DNA of 31,596 nucleotides from a virus, in the IMG/VR virus record IMGVR_UViG_3300008740_000380, positions 1 through 31,596 of that record. One strand, given 5' to 3'. This document shows positions 7,296 to 14,705 of this stretch, in pieces. A program made the position numbers and the translations under genes. Under the pieces are notes generated by a model. That model was not told the DNA's origin and did not search any database. It saw only the letters and a program-made list of their open reading frames with translations. The stretch's first letter is position 1. Every line of letters begins with the position of its first letter.

Positions 7296-7303
7296 TATTT
7301 ATA
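7296..7303 (-). promoter_or_regulatory. T4-type late promoter octamer for the synthetase-like/tRNA unit
   Basis: The plus strand reads TATTTATA, so the minus strand carries a perfect TATAAATA, the T4 late promoter -10 element recognised by gp55-type sigma with gp33/gp45. It ends 33 nt before the ATG at 7263, a normal distance for a short leader. No sigma70 -35 element is evident at the right spacing. This would place the synthetase-like gene and the tRNA under late control. An 8-bp match in AT-rich DNA can occur by chance, but the position and strand fit. Confidence 0.55.
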
Positions 7304-7345
7304 AAAAAAGATCCCTAATGATTTGAGCGCTCTACCTGTATCTCA

Positions 7346-7384
7346 TTGAAATCATTGATAATCTTTTTTCAGCAATGATTTCAA
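7346..7384. repeat. Inverted repeat of the TTGAAATCATTG box (hairpin or operator)
   Basis: A perfect 12-bp inverted repeat: TTGAAATCATTG at 7346-7357 and CAATGATTTCAA at 7373-7384, with a 15-nt spacer containing a T run. The same box recurs directly at 7403-7414 next to the promoter of the 55-aa gene, and again at 10283-10294 and, shortened, at 10255-10265. It sits between the divergent synthetase-like unit and the plus-strand promoter. Recurrence at two promoters favours a protein-binding site over a simple terminator. Confidence 0.6.
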
Positions 7385-7402
7385 CACGATATATGTAACT
7401 CC

Positions 7403-7456
7403 TTGAAATCATTGATAAACAAAAGTGTTGACATTTTGGGCTAGTTGTTATATAAT
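7403..7456 (+). promoter_or_regulatory. Strong sigma70-type promoter with upstream TTGAAATCATTGAT box
   Basis: A consensus -35 TTGACA at 7428-7433 and -10 TATAAT at 7451-7456 are separated by 17 nt. The box TTGAAATCATTGATAAAC (7403-7420) lies just upstream. Transcription would start near 7463, giving a leader of about 40 nt before the 55-aa gene at 7505, which carries a GAGAGAG ribosome binding site. The promoter is nearly identical to the one at 10283-10336. Perfect sigma70 elements indicate early expression by unmodified host RNA polymerase. Confidence 0.85.
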
Positions 7457-7504
7457 ATATATAAAGAATGAGAGAATTTTCGCCAACCTTCAACGAGAGA
7501 GATT

Positions 7505-7672
7505 ATGTGTAAATTGTATGTATATTATGAAAGTTGCTTCGAGGACAAGAAGCTGTGTTGCACAGAGATCATCGTTCCATATGATGAACAGATCCAGGAT
7601 GCCATCAAACATTATAAGACAGGTGGTAGAATTGTGATCACAGAACCCGTAACCGAATTATTGAGTGTATAA
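7505..7672 (+). CDS. small protein of unknown function (55 aa) preceding the VWA gene
   Basis: A 55-aa reading frame starting MCKLYVYYESCFEDKK and ending VTELLSV. It is preceded by GAGAGAG with good spacing, the same type of site used by the AAA+ gene at 10376 (GAGAGAGG), and is the first frame after the strong promoter. Its stop TAA shares one base with the ATG of the large VWA gene (TAATG), a coupling arrangement. It has three Cys in the first 20 residues, including a CC pair, and no membrane segment. A competing frame from 7425 begins inside the promoter and has no ribosome binding site, so it was discarded. The role is unknown; it may regulate or partner the VWA/MoxR pair. Confidence 0.65.
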   Translation: MCKLYVYYESCFEDKKLCCTEIIVPYDEQIQDAIKHYKTGGRIVITEPVTELLSV

Positions 7673-10236
7673 TGTACGATCAACTGAAAGAACAAAAAAG
7701 TATTTTAGCAAGACTAATGGCATCGGAGAACATTTCTGTTCGCCACGCTAAAGTTCCTACCGCAGGATTCAATCCAACAACCAGAACATTGGTTTTACCA
7801 ATTCTCAAAGAGATGGAAGGTGATGTCTATGACTTATTCGTTTGTCACGAAGTAGGACATGCTTTATATACACCATCTCAAGGTTGGCATAGCGTCATCG
7901 AGAAGAAAGGTCCTAACTATAAAGGATTTTTGAATATCGTAGAAGATGCGAGGATTGAAAAATTAATCAAAAGAAAATTCGCAGGCGCTGCAAAAGCAAT
8001 GCACAAGGGATATAAAATATTGGTTCACGATAGAGATTTTTTCGGACTCAAGCAATATAATATTGATATCGATTCTGCATCGCTCATCGATAAACTTAAT
8101 ATCCATTTCAAAGGCGGACCTTTGGAGAATGTTAAATTCACTGAAGATGAAAAACCATTTATTGAGAAAATGGAAAAGCTGGAAACATGGGAAGATGTTG
8201 AAGAGCTGACTGAAGAACTTTGGAAATATGCTGAAGAGAACGAAGAAGATCAAATGACATGTACCGACGATATGTCAATGGAAGAATCGATCGAATATGA
8301 AGATGATGACGATGACGATGAAGAAGAGTGGGAAGATTTTCAAGATTCATATGATCGAGAATCCGATAATGATTGTGATGCTCCGGTTGATAAATGTGAT
8401 AATTCAGATCAACCAGAAAATAATACAGATGGAAATGATGAAGGTGGTTCATCTGAAGAAGAACAAGAAAAAGAGAATAGCGAAGGTGAAACAAAAGCTG
8501 AAGATTCTTCTGAGGGAAAAGAAGAAGAAAGTAAATCTGAAGGAGGTACAAGTTCAGGTGGAGGATATGATCAATGGTATGAAGATAATGCTTGGAAATC
8601 CGGCAGAGAACCAAGATCGATAACCGATCAACACTTTCGTGAAAAAGAAGAAGAGTTAGTTCACGAAGACGCACTGGATTTAAAATATTATAATTCTCCG
8701 AAAATTAATTTGAAACATGTAGGACCAGACGGCAGACCTTTAATCATAGGTTACAAAGAGCTTTTGAAAAGAACACAGAGTGCCTTAGATGCGCGCGAAA
8801 AACACTTAGTAGAAAGTAAGTTGACTTCCTTAGATTGGGAGAGAGAAAGTTCTGTTATGTTCGGATATGCGAAAGAATATTTGAAATATGTTGATAAAGA
8901 AAATAAGCCAGTTGTTAATTATCTCGTTAAAGAATTTGAGATGAAAAAGAAAGCGGCTGAATATAAAAGATCTGCGACAGCAAATTCAGGTGTTATATCA
9001 CTTTCAGATATTCACAAGTACAAATATTCTGATAATATATTTAAAAAGATTACTATTGTTCCCGAAGGAAAAAATCACGGACTTTATTTTTTGATGGATT
9101 GGTCAGGTTCAATGAGTGAAAAAATAATGCCGACCTTAGTTCAGTTATTTCAATTAATAGATTTTTGTAGGAAGTGTAACATTTCTCATGAAGCATATGC
9201 TTTCGTTGATTATAGTTATGATGAACAGGGACATTCATTAACTGAAGAAGGGACCTTCGGTTTTCCTTTCAAACCAGAAGCTAATTCATTAGCAGTAGGA
9301 GATATTGCAACACAATTGGTTGAAATATTTTCACATAAAATGACTGCAAAGGAATTTAATGCTCAACGTGAATATCTTCTTTTATCGATCTTACGATGCG
9401 ATAGAGATTTCACTGGTGCGCCTTGGTTAGATGAGAAAAAAGAAAGAGCTCATTGGAGAAACCAAATGAATGGTAACACCAGAGCTAGAGTTCCAAAAGA
9501 TACAATTCCATATTTAATTTATAAATCTTGGGGTCAAGAGAAGAAGTGTCAAACTAATTGGGAATGGAATTCAATAGGACGATTTGTTAAGTTCCCATTA
9601 GAAAGACTTTGTGGAACTCCTTTGAATGATGCGATCTTGGTCAGCACAGAAAATGTTAAAAGATTTAAAAGAGAAAATAATCTTGACATAGTTAATACAA
9701 TTATTCTTTCAGATGGAGAATCAAATTCATCTCATAGATTTTATTCTGAAGAGAAAATGGCTGAAGCAGAAAAGACCGGTAACATGAAGGACATCACTGA
9801 AATGATAAGTTCAAGAGAATGTAAAATCAAATTAGTGGACAGAGAAACAAAGGATGTTTTTGAATGGACTGCTGTTCATGGAATGAGACAGACAAAAAAC
9901 TTTCTTGATTATTTTAAAGCAAAAACAGGTTCGAATGTTATAGGATTCTTCCTTACATCTTCAGCTGATGACGCTGGACGAGTTGTCGGTTGGCATGATT
10001 GGTCTACTGCAAAAGCAGAATATAATAGACTTGGTTATTTGATTAGGCAAGATCATGGTTACGATGAGCTCTATGTGATCAAATCTCATAGTTCTGTTCC
10101 TCTGGAAGATGAGATCAAAGTGGATACTGATAAGAAAAATACAACCGCGACGTTAGCAAAGGCATTCAAGAATTTCCAAAAAGGCAAATTGGAAAAGAGA
10201 ATAATGTTGCAAAGCTTCGCAGAAAAGGTTGCATAA
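7672..10236 (+). CDS. CobT-like VWA-domain protein with N-terminal HExxH metallopeptidase-like region
   Basis: An 854-aa protein in three parts. The N-terminus has FVCHEVGHAL (H59, E60, H63), a zinc HExxH motif, with GFLNIVEDARIEKL about 30 residues later supplying a likely glutamate ligand. Residues about 195-300 are a highly acidic, low-complexity linker of Asp, Glu, Ser and Gly. The C-terminal half is a von Willebrand factor A domain whose MIDAS motif is DWSGSMS (D476, S478, S480). This organisation resembles the CobT subunit of cobaltochelatase and the VWA partners of MoxR AAA+ ATPases. With the CobS-like ATPase encoded downstream it probably forms a metal-dependent remodelling or proteolytic machine. 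No cobalamin genes are present, so a chelatase role is not assumed. A sigma70 promoter upstream implies early expression. Confidence 0.8.
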   Translation: MYDQLKEQKSILARLMASENISVRHAKVPTAGFNPTTRTLVLPILKEMEGDVYDLFVCHEVGHALYTPSQGWHSVIEKKGPNYKGFLNIVEDARIEKLIKRKFAGAAKAMHKGYKILVHDRDFFGLKQYNIDIDSASLIDKLNIHFKGGPLENVKFTEDEKPFIEKMEKLETWEDVEELTEELWKYAEENEEDQMTCTDDMSMEESIEYEDDDDDDEEEWEDFQDSYDRESDNDCDAPVDKCDNSDQPENNTDGNDEGGSSEEEQEKENSEGETKAEDSSEGKEEESKSEGGTSSGGGYDQWYEDNAWKSGREPRSITDQHFREKEEELVHEDALDLKYYNSPKINLKHVGPDGRPLIIGYKELLKRTQSALDAREKHLVESKLTSLDWERESSVMFGYAKEYLKYVDKENKPVVNYLVKEFEMKKKAAEYKRSATANSGVISLSDIHKYKYSDNIFKKITIVPEGKNHGLYFLMDWSGSMSEKIMPTLVQLFQLIDFCRKCNISHEAYAFVDYSYDEQGHSLTEEGTFGFPFKPEANSLAVGDIATQLVEIFSHKMTAKEFNAQREYLLLSILRCDRDFTGAPWLDEKKERAHWRNQMNGNTRARVPKDTIPYLIYKSWGQEKKCQTNWEWNSIGRFVKFPLERLCGTPLNDAILVSTENVKRFKRENNLDIVNTIILSDGESNSSHRFYSEEKMAEAEKTGNMKDITEMISSRECKIKLVDRETKDVFEWTAVHGMRQTKNFLDYFKAKTGSNVIGFFLTSSADDAGRVVGWHDWSTAKAEYNRLGYLIRQDHGYDELYVIKSHSSVPLEDEIKVDTDKKNTTATLAKAFKNFQKGKLEKRIMLQSFAEKVA

Positions 10237-10254
10237 ATGCATTTTTGTTTTACA

Positions 10255-10336
10255 TTGAAATCAATAGGTTATAAGGAACTCGTTGAAATCATTGATAAAC
10301 AAAAGTGTTGACATTTTGGACTAGATCAGTTATAAT
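10255..10336 (+). promoter_or_regulatory. Second copy of the sigma70-type promoter with TTGAAATC boxes
   Basis: The -35 TTGACA (10308-10313) and -10 TATAAT (10331-10336) have a 17-nt spacer. TTGAAATCATTGATAAAC at 10283-10300 lies upstream, with a shortened box TTGAAATCAAT at 10255-10265. Positions 10277-10324 repeat 7397-7444 with only two mismatches. It drives the AAA+ gene at 10376, which has a GAGAGAGG ribosome binding site. The duplicated control region would give the ATPase and its VWA partner the same timing. Confidence 0.85.
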
Positions 10337-10375
10337 ATATACATATTAAATAATAACATAAGCGAGAGAGGTTAT

Positions 10376-11557
10376 ATGATGGCAAATCGAGAAAAACTAT
10401 TAGAAGCTTGGAAATCTGTACACGGTGAGAACACAGTGTTAGATCGTTCTCAGGTGAATGCAATGGCGGCAGCCAGTGATTTACCAGAACCAAATCAAAA
10501 TTTCCTAGGTAAACTTAGAGTAGGACGAAATCAATTTTCAATTACAAATTACGGAACAAATATGGCAACACCAGCTGCAAAATGGGGTGACAAATTTCGT
10601 AAACCTAAAGCATTAAAAGATGTGAAGGTTGTCCAACACGAAACCACAATTAAGAAAGTAGACGAAGCGATCTCTTTCGTACCGGATAAAGATCCCAATT
10701 ATATTAAAGCTGGATATTTTAAAGAGTTGGTTCAGATATTCAAGTCTGGAATGTTTGTACCATCCTTTATTACAGGTTTATCTGGAATGGGAAAAACCAA
10801 AGAAGTTTTCGAAGCAGCCGCAGCTACAAAGCGCGAATTGATTCGAGTTAATATTACCATCGAAACAGATGAAGATGATCTTCTCGGTCACTATGTTTTG
10901 AAAGACGGAGAAACTATCTGGGAAGACGGACCAGTCATTGTTGCGATGGAACGTGGTGCTATATTGCTTTTAGATGAGATTGATTTAGCATCAAATAAGA
11001 TCATGTGTCTCCAACCCGTACTCGAAGGCGGAAATATCTTTTTGAAGAAGATTAATCGTCTCGTAAAACCCGCACCAGGATTTAACATCGTTGCAACTGC
11101 CAATACAAAAGGTAAAGGTAATGATGACGGAAGATTCATAGGAGCAAATATTCTTAATGAAGCTTTCCTTGATCGTTTTCCAATAACGTTCGAACAAGAT
11201 TATCCACCAGCAACCATCGAAAAGAAAATCGTTTCCAGGATTCTTGAGAATGCAGGAATCAATGATTCAGATTTTGTTAATCATCTTACTCAATGGACAG
11301 ATGTTATTCGTAGAACATTTGCTGATGGTGGAATTGATGAAATAATTTCCACACGTCGTTTGATTAACATCGCTACGTCTTATATGATCTTCGGAAACAA
11401 AGAAAAAGCGATCGAATATTCGATCAATCGTTTCGATGAAGATACCAAAACAGGCTTCATGGATCTTTGGACAAAAGTAGATCCTAGCGCCGCACCAGAT
11501 GAAGAAGTACAAGGTGAGGGTGAACCTGAAGAATCAAAAGAAGAAAAACTTTACTAA
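10376..11557 (+). CDS. cobS: CobS-like AAA+ ATPase, MoxR family
   Basis: A 393-aa AAA+ ATPase. The Walker A motif is GLSGMGKT (134-141). Walker B is LLLDEID around residue 200, followed by sensor and arginine-finger segments (NIVATANTKG, NEAFLDRFP). An N-terminal region of about 100 residues is specific to this family. The sequence fits the CobS/MoxR group widespread in T4-like marine phages, where it is usually annotated as a cobaltochelatase subunit. With the VWA protein encoded just upstream it is the typical MoxR-VWA pair: the ATPase ring remodels a client bound by the MIDAS domain. The C-terminus is acidic. It has its own early promoter; the start could be either of two adjacent ATG codons (10376 or 10379). 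Confidence 0.85.
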   Translation: MMANREKLLEAWKSVHGENTVLDRSQVNAMAAASDLPEPNQNFLGKLRVGRNQFSITNYGTNMATPAAKWGDKFRKPKALKDVKVVQHETTIKKVDEAISFVPDKDPNYIKAGYFKELVQIFKSGMFVPSFITGLSGMGKTKEVFEAAAATKRELIRVNITIETDEDDLLGHYVLKDGETIWEDGPVIVAMERGAILLLDEIDLASNKIMCLQPVLEGGNIFLKKINRLVKPAPGFNIVATANTKGKGNDDGRFIGANILNEAFLDRFPITFEQDYPPATIEKKIVSRILENAGINDSDFVNHLTQWTDVIRRTFADGGIDEIISTRRLINIATSYMIFGNKEKAIEYSINRFDEDTKTGFMDLWTKVDPSAAPDEEVQGEGEPEESKEEKLY

Positions 11558-11565
11558 TTTAATCC

Positions 11566-11620
11566 TTGACATTATATACATTATCAGCTATAATTACAAC
11601 AATTAGTTGATAATGTATAT
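11566..11620 (+). promoter_or_regulatory. Sigma70-type promoter straddled by a 13-bp inverted repeat (operator-like)
   Basis: The -35 TTGACA at 11566-11571 and -10 TATAAT at 11589-11594 are 17 nt apart. ATATACATTATCA at 11574-11586 lies between them, and its exact inverse TGATAATGTATAT is at 11608-11620, around or just after the start point. The left arm would not be in the transcript, so the repeat can act only as DNA, probably as two sites for a dimeric repressor or activator. The promoter serves the glycosyltransferase gene at 11647 and possibly the clamp genes beyond. Confidence 0.75.
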
Positions 11621-11646
11621 TTGTTGTTAATGAGAAAAAGGAATGT

Positions 11647-12660
11647 ATGCAAATTGAAGTACCTATATCTGATTTGAGAAAGAAAAAGATATTTGTTGCA
11701 ACACCTATGTATGGAGGACAGTGTTCCGGAATGTATACAAAGGCTTGTTGTGATTTAGCAACTACTGCTACCAAATATCAAATTGATCTAAAATATTTTT
11801 ATCTGTTTAATGAATCTTTAATAACCAGAGCTCGAAATTATTGTGTAGATGAATTCTTGAGATCAGGTTATACTCACCTCATGTTTATAGATAGCGATAT
11901 TTGTTTCGATCCTAATTACGTTCTTACATTAGCAGCGTTATGCGATGAAACAAAACCAATCGTTGGAGGTATATATCCTAAGAAGTGTATTGCTTGGGAA
12001 AAGGTACGTAATGCAGTTGACAAAGGTCTGGCAGATGAAAATCCAATGCTTCTTGAAAAGTTCACTGGAGACTTTGTGTTTAATCCAACTGGCGGAACAC
12101 AAACAATATCATTATCAGAACCTGTTGAAGCTTTGGAAATAGGAACAGGCTTTATGATGATTCGAAGAGAAGCATTAGAAGAATTTGCAAAAGCTTATCC
12201 TAAATTTCGATATAAACCCGATCATAATCGATCAGATCATTTTGATGGTTCTCGATATATTCATGCTTTCTTTGATACCATTATTGATAACGATCAATGG
12301 ATGGGTGAGGGCAAATCGGAAGGGTCTGATCGATATCTTTCTGAAGATTATATGTTTTGTCAATTGTGTCAGAAGATAGGTATCAAAACTTATCTATGTC
12401 CTTGGATGAAATTACAGCATATTGGAACATATGTGTTTAATGGTAACTTACCGGATATGGGTGCATTGGAATATGCAGCACATGGATATGATACTGAGAG
12501 TAGACCTTTCTTGGAAGACCGGAAAGCAAAGTTAGCATCAAAGGGAATGAGCAGGAAAGATAGACGAGCTCTTGCTAAAGAAAAGCGAAAAGAGTCTAAA
12601 AAGAAACTTAAACAACCTGAAGAAAATTCAGAGGAACATAAGAGTCCTAACCACCTATAG
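11647..12660 (+). CDS. GT-A fold glycosyltransferase-like protein
   Basis: A 337-aa protein with the N-terminal pattern of GT-A glycosyltransferases: KIFVATPMYGG, then ESLITRARNYCVDEFL, then HLMFIDSDICFDPNYV, whose DSD at 82-84 is the metal and sugar-nucleotide binding DxD motif. A later SEDYMFCQLCQKIG segment resembles the acidic catalytic-base region (E/D-D) of family 2 type enzymes. The last 50 residues are a lysine-rich tail. Similar genes occur next to the replication genes of marine T4-like phages. It may glycosylate DNA, protein or a surface polymer; the sequence does not tell which. It has its own promoter with an operator-like repeat, and sits 7 nt before the sliding clamp gene. Confidence 0.75.
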   Translation: MQIEVPISDLRKKKIFVATPMYGGQCSGMYTKACCDLATTATKYQIDLKYFYLFNESLITRARNYCVDEFLRSGYTHLMFIDSDICFDPNYVLTLAALCDETKPIVGGIYPKKCIAWEKVRNAVDKGLADENPMLLEKFTGDFVFNPTGGTQTISLSEPVEALEIGTGFMMIRREALEEFAKAYPKFRYKPDHNRSDHFDGSRYIHAFFDTIIDNDQWMGEGKSEGSDRYLSEDYMFCQLCQKIGIKTYLCPWMKLQHIGTYVFNGNLPDMGALEYAAHGYDTESRPFLEDRKAKLASKGMSRKDRRALAKEKRKESKKKLKQPEENSEEHKSPNHL

Positions 12661-12667
12661 AGATAAA

Positions 12668-13351
12668 ATGATTATACATAATGAGACCATTGAGTATTTA
12701 AAAAACTTTGCTGAAATCAATCAAAGCTTGGTCATTGAAAAAGGCGATGTAATCAAAACAATTAGTGAACAGACAAACGTAATGGCAAGGGCTGGTTTGA
12801 AACAAGACTTTCCACAAGACTTTGCGATTTACGATCTTAATAAGTTCTTAGGTGTTCTGTCTTTATTCGCTGAACCTGAATTTAAATTTAGAGAAAAATC
12901 TATAACAATTCAATCAAGTGTTGATGCAAATAATTTTACAGCCGGTGATTCTGTGGCTGAATATCAATTTGCGAATATGTCTTTATTTGAAAATGAAAGA
13001 AAGATCCTAGCAAAGGATATTGAGTTACCTTCTGAAGATGCTTCGTTTAAATTAGAAGAAAAATATCTTATATCTATTATGAGGGCAGCGTCAGTTATGA
13101 GTCTCCCTGAGATCGCAGTTGTAGCATCTGAAGGAAAGATTAAATTACAAGCAATCGATTCTAAAACATCTGTTGATAGTTACGCAGTTGAATTAGGACA
13201 AACAGATTCTAATTTTAAAATGATTTTTAAGATAGAAAATCTTAAAATGATGAAAGGATCTTATGATGTAAAAATATCAAATAAAGGTCTAGGACATTTT
13301 AGAAATTGTGAGAAAGATCTTCAATATTGGATAGCAACTGAACAGGCGTAA
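12668..13351 (+). CDS. 45: Sliding clamp (T4 gp45)
   Basis: A 227-aa protein, the same length as T4 gp45 (228 aa), which forms the trimeric ring that tethers DNA polymerase and also activates late transcription. The segment DFAIYDLNKFLGVLSLF matches the conserved T4 DVAIYDLNGFLGILSLV. MIIHNETIEYLKNFAEINQS matches the T4 start LSKDTTALLKNFATINS. The frame is open further upstream into the glycosyltransferase gene, but alignment with T4 sets the start at 12668. Its stop overlaps the gp44 start by one base (TAATG). It begins the clamp, clamp loader, RegA operon found in T4. Confidence 0.93.
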   Translation: MIIHNETIEYLKNFAEINQSLVIEKGDVIKTISEQTNVMARAGLKQDFPQDFAIYDLNKFLGVLSLFAEPEFKFREKSITIQSSVDANNFTAGDSVAEYQFANMSLFENERKILAKDIELPSEDASFKLEEKYLISIMRAASVMSLPEIAVVASEGKIKLQAIDSKTSVDSYAVELGQTDSNFKMIFKIENLKMMKGSYDVKISNKGLGHFRNCEKDLQYWIATEQA

Positions 13352-14289
13352 TGACAGATAATATATTATGGGTTGAAAAATACAGACCACAAAAAGTTTC
13401 AGAATGTATTCTACCAGATCATTTAAAAGAACCATTTGAATCTTATGTAGCTTCAGGCAACATACCGAATCTTCTTTTATGTGGAGGTCCTGGTATGGGG
13501 AAGACTACAATTGCGAAAGCAATGTGTAAAGAGATTGGTTTAGACTATTTGGTTATTAACGGTTCTCAAGAATCTGGTATTGATTTATTAAGAGTAAAGT
13601 TAGAAAATTATTGTAGTAGTGTTTCACTGATTGGTGGTCGTAAGGTTGTTATTATAGATGAGGCTGATTATTTAAATCCTCAATCTACGCAGCCAGCAAT
13701 GAGAGGGTTTATTGAGCGATTCGCTGATAATTGTAGTTTCATTTTTACATGTAATTATCTTAATAGAATTATCGATCCTATTCATTCTCGATGTTCGGTA
13801 GTTGAATTTAAAGTAGATAAGAAAGAATCTCCTAAAATAGCTCAACAGTTATTAGAAAGAATTATTGTAATTCTTAATGAGAATAAAGTCGAGTTCAATG
13901 AGAAAGTCATTGTTGAACTCATTATGAAATATTATCCAGATTTTAGAAGAACATTAAATGAATTACAACGTTATAGTAGTAGTGGACAGATTGATAGTGG
14001 TATTCTCAGTCTACTCTCAGATAGCGATTTTAATGCGCTTATAAACGCGTTAAAAGAAAAGAACTTTACAAAGGTTCGTAAATGGGTTGTTGATACAAGC
14101 CATACAGATGCTAGGACGATATATAGAAAATTATACGATAATTTACACGAACATTTAACACAGAATGCATTACCGCCAATTATTTTACTATTGGCTGATT
14201 ATCAATATAAAAGTGCATTTGCAGCAGATCAAGATATAAATCTTACAGCATGTTTAATTGAGATCATGATAGAAGGACAATGGCAATGA
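13351..14289 (+). CDS. 44: Clamp loader ATPase subunit (T4 gp44)
   Basis: A 312-aa AAA+ ATPase (T4 gp44 is 319 aa). It starts with WVEKYRP, typical of RFC-type clamp loaders. Walker A is GGPGMGKT at 45-52, Walker B is IIDEAD at 101-106, and the SRC arginine-finger motif is at 146-148. Four copies combine with one gp62 to open gp45 and load it at primer ends using ATP. The start overlaps the gp45 stop by 1 nt and its end overlaps gp62, as expected for a coupled operon. Confidence 0.95.
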   Translation: MTDNILWVEKYRPQKVSECILPDHLKEPFESYVASGNIPNLLLCGGPGMGKTTIAKAMCKEIGLDYLVINGSQESGIDLLRVKLENYCSSVSLIGGRKVVIIDEADYLNPQSTQPAMRGFIERFADNCSFIFTCNYLNRIIDPIHSRCSVVEFKVDKKESPKIAQQLLERIIVILNENKVEFNEKVIVELIMKYYPDFRRTLNELQRYSSSGQIDSGILSLLSDSDFNALINALKEKNFTKVRKWVVDTSHTDARTIYRKLYDNLHEHLTQNALPPIILLLADYQYKSAFAADQDINLTACLIEIMIEGQWQ

Positions 14290-14705
14290 ATCCATTCGAT
14301 TTTGTAAATGATATTAATTATAAGAAGAAAGATTTATTGAAAGACGATATAGATAATCAAAAAGAAAGCGATTATAAACCATTTCTTGTTAATCGATCTT
14401 TAAGTTTTAATTTTGATACTATCCTTCAATCTAATGAAATGAACATTAGAACACACCTAGATAATAAGCTTCAATACCACTATTTGCTAAATATTATCAG
14501 ACCCAAGAATAGATTTGGTCGATGGTTAAAAGCTGAGAAGTATGAAGCCATAGATCTTATTGTTGAATATTATGGATACAGCCTTCAGAAAGCGAGAGAG
14601 GTTGTTGATATTTTCAGTGATGAGGATTTGAATACTCTTAGGCAAGAATTATTTACAGGTGGTTTGAAGGAGAACAATGAGCGTAGAGATAGATTCTCTC
14701 GTTGA
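14286..14705 (+). CDS. 62: Clamp loader small subunit (T4 gp62)
   Basis: A 139-aa protein beginning MNPFDFVNDINYKKKDL, located between gp44 and RegA exactly as T4 gene 62. Motifs such as YKPFLVNRSLSF and ADK-like helical segments fit the small clamp-loader subunit, which bridges the gp44 tetramer. It is shorter than T4 gp62 (187 aa). The ATG at 14286 is chosen because AGAAGGA at 14270-14276 is 9 nt upstream; ATG 14280 is closer (3 nt) and also possible. It overlaps gp44 by 4 nt and RegA by 29 nt. Confidence 0.85.
   Translation: MNPFDFVNDINYKKKDLLKDDIDNQKESDYKPFLVNRSLSFNFDTILQSNEMNIRTHLDNKLQYHYLLNIIRPKNRFGRWLKAEKYEAIDLIVEYYGYSLQKAREVVDIFSDEDLNTLRQELFTGGLKENNERRDRFSR

Noticed and set aside
7324-7336. 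GGTAGAGCGCTCA on the minus strand, like a tRNA D-arm
   Set aside because: No acceptor, anticodon or T-arm can be closed around it; at most a remnant, more probably chance around a GAGCGCTC palindrome.
7425-7637. 70-codon frame starting inside the early promoter
   Set aside because: It begins at the -35 element, upstream of the expected transcript start, and conflicts with the 55-aa frame that has a ribosome binding site.
8159-8674. Open frames on both strands across the acidic region of the VWA protein
   Set aside because: They are by-products of GAT/GAA repeats coding for the Asp/Glu linker; they show His/Leu or Met/Lys repeats and no start signals.
7672-11557. Cobalamin synthesis by CobS/CobT
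   Set aside because: Only the ATPase and VWA-like parts are present, without CobN or other pathway genes, and the VWA protein has a peptidase-like N-terminus. The names reflect fold similarity only.
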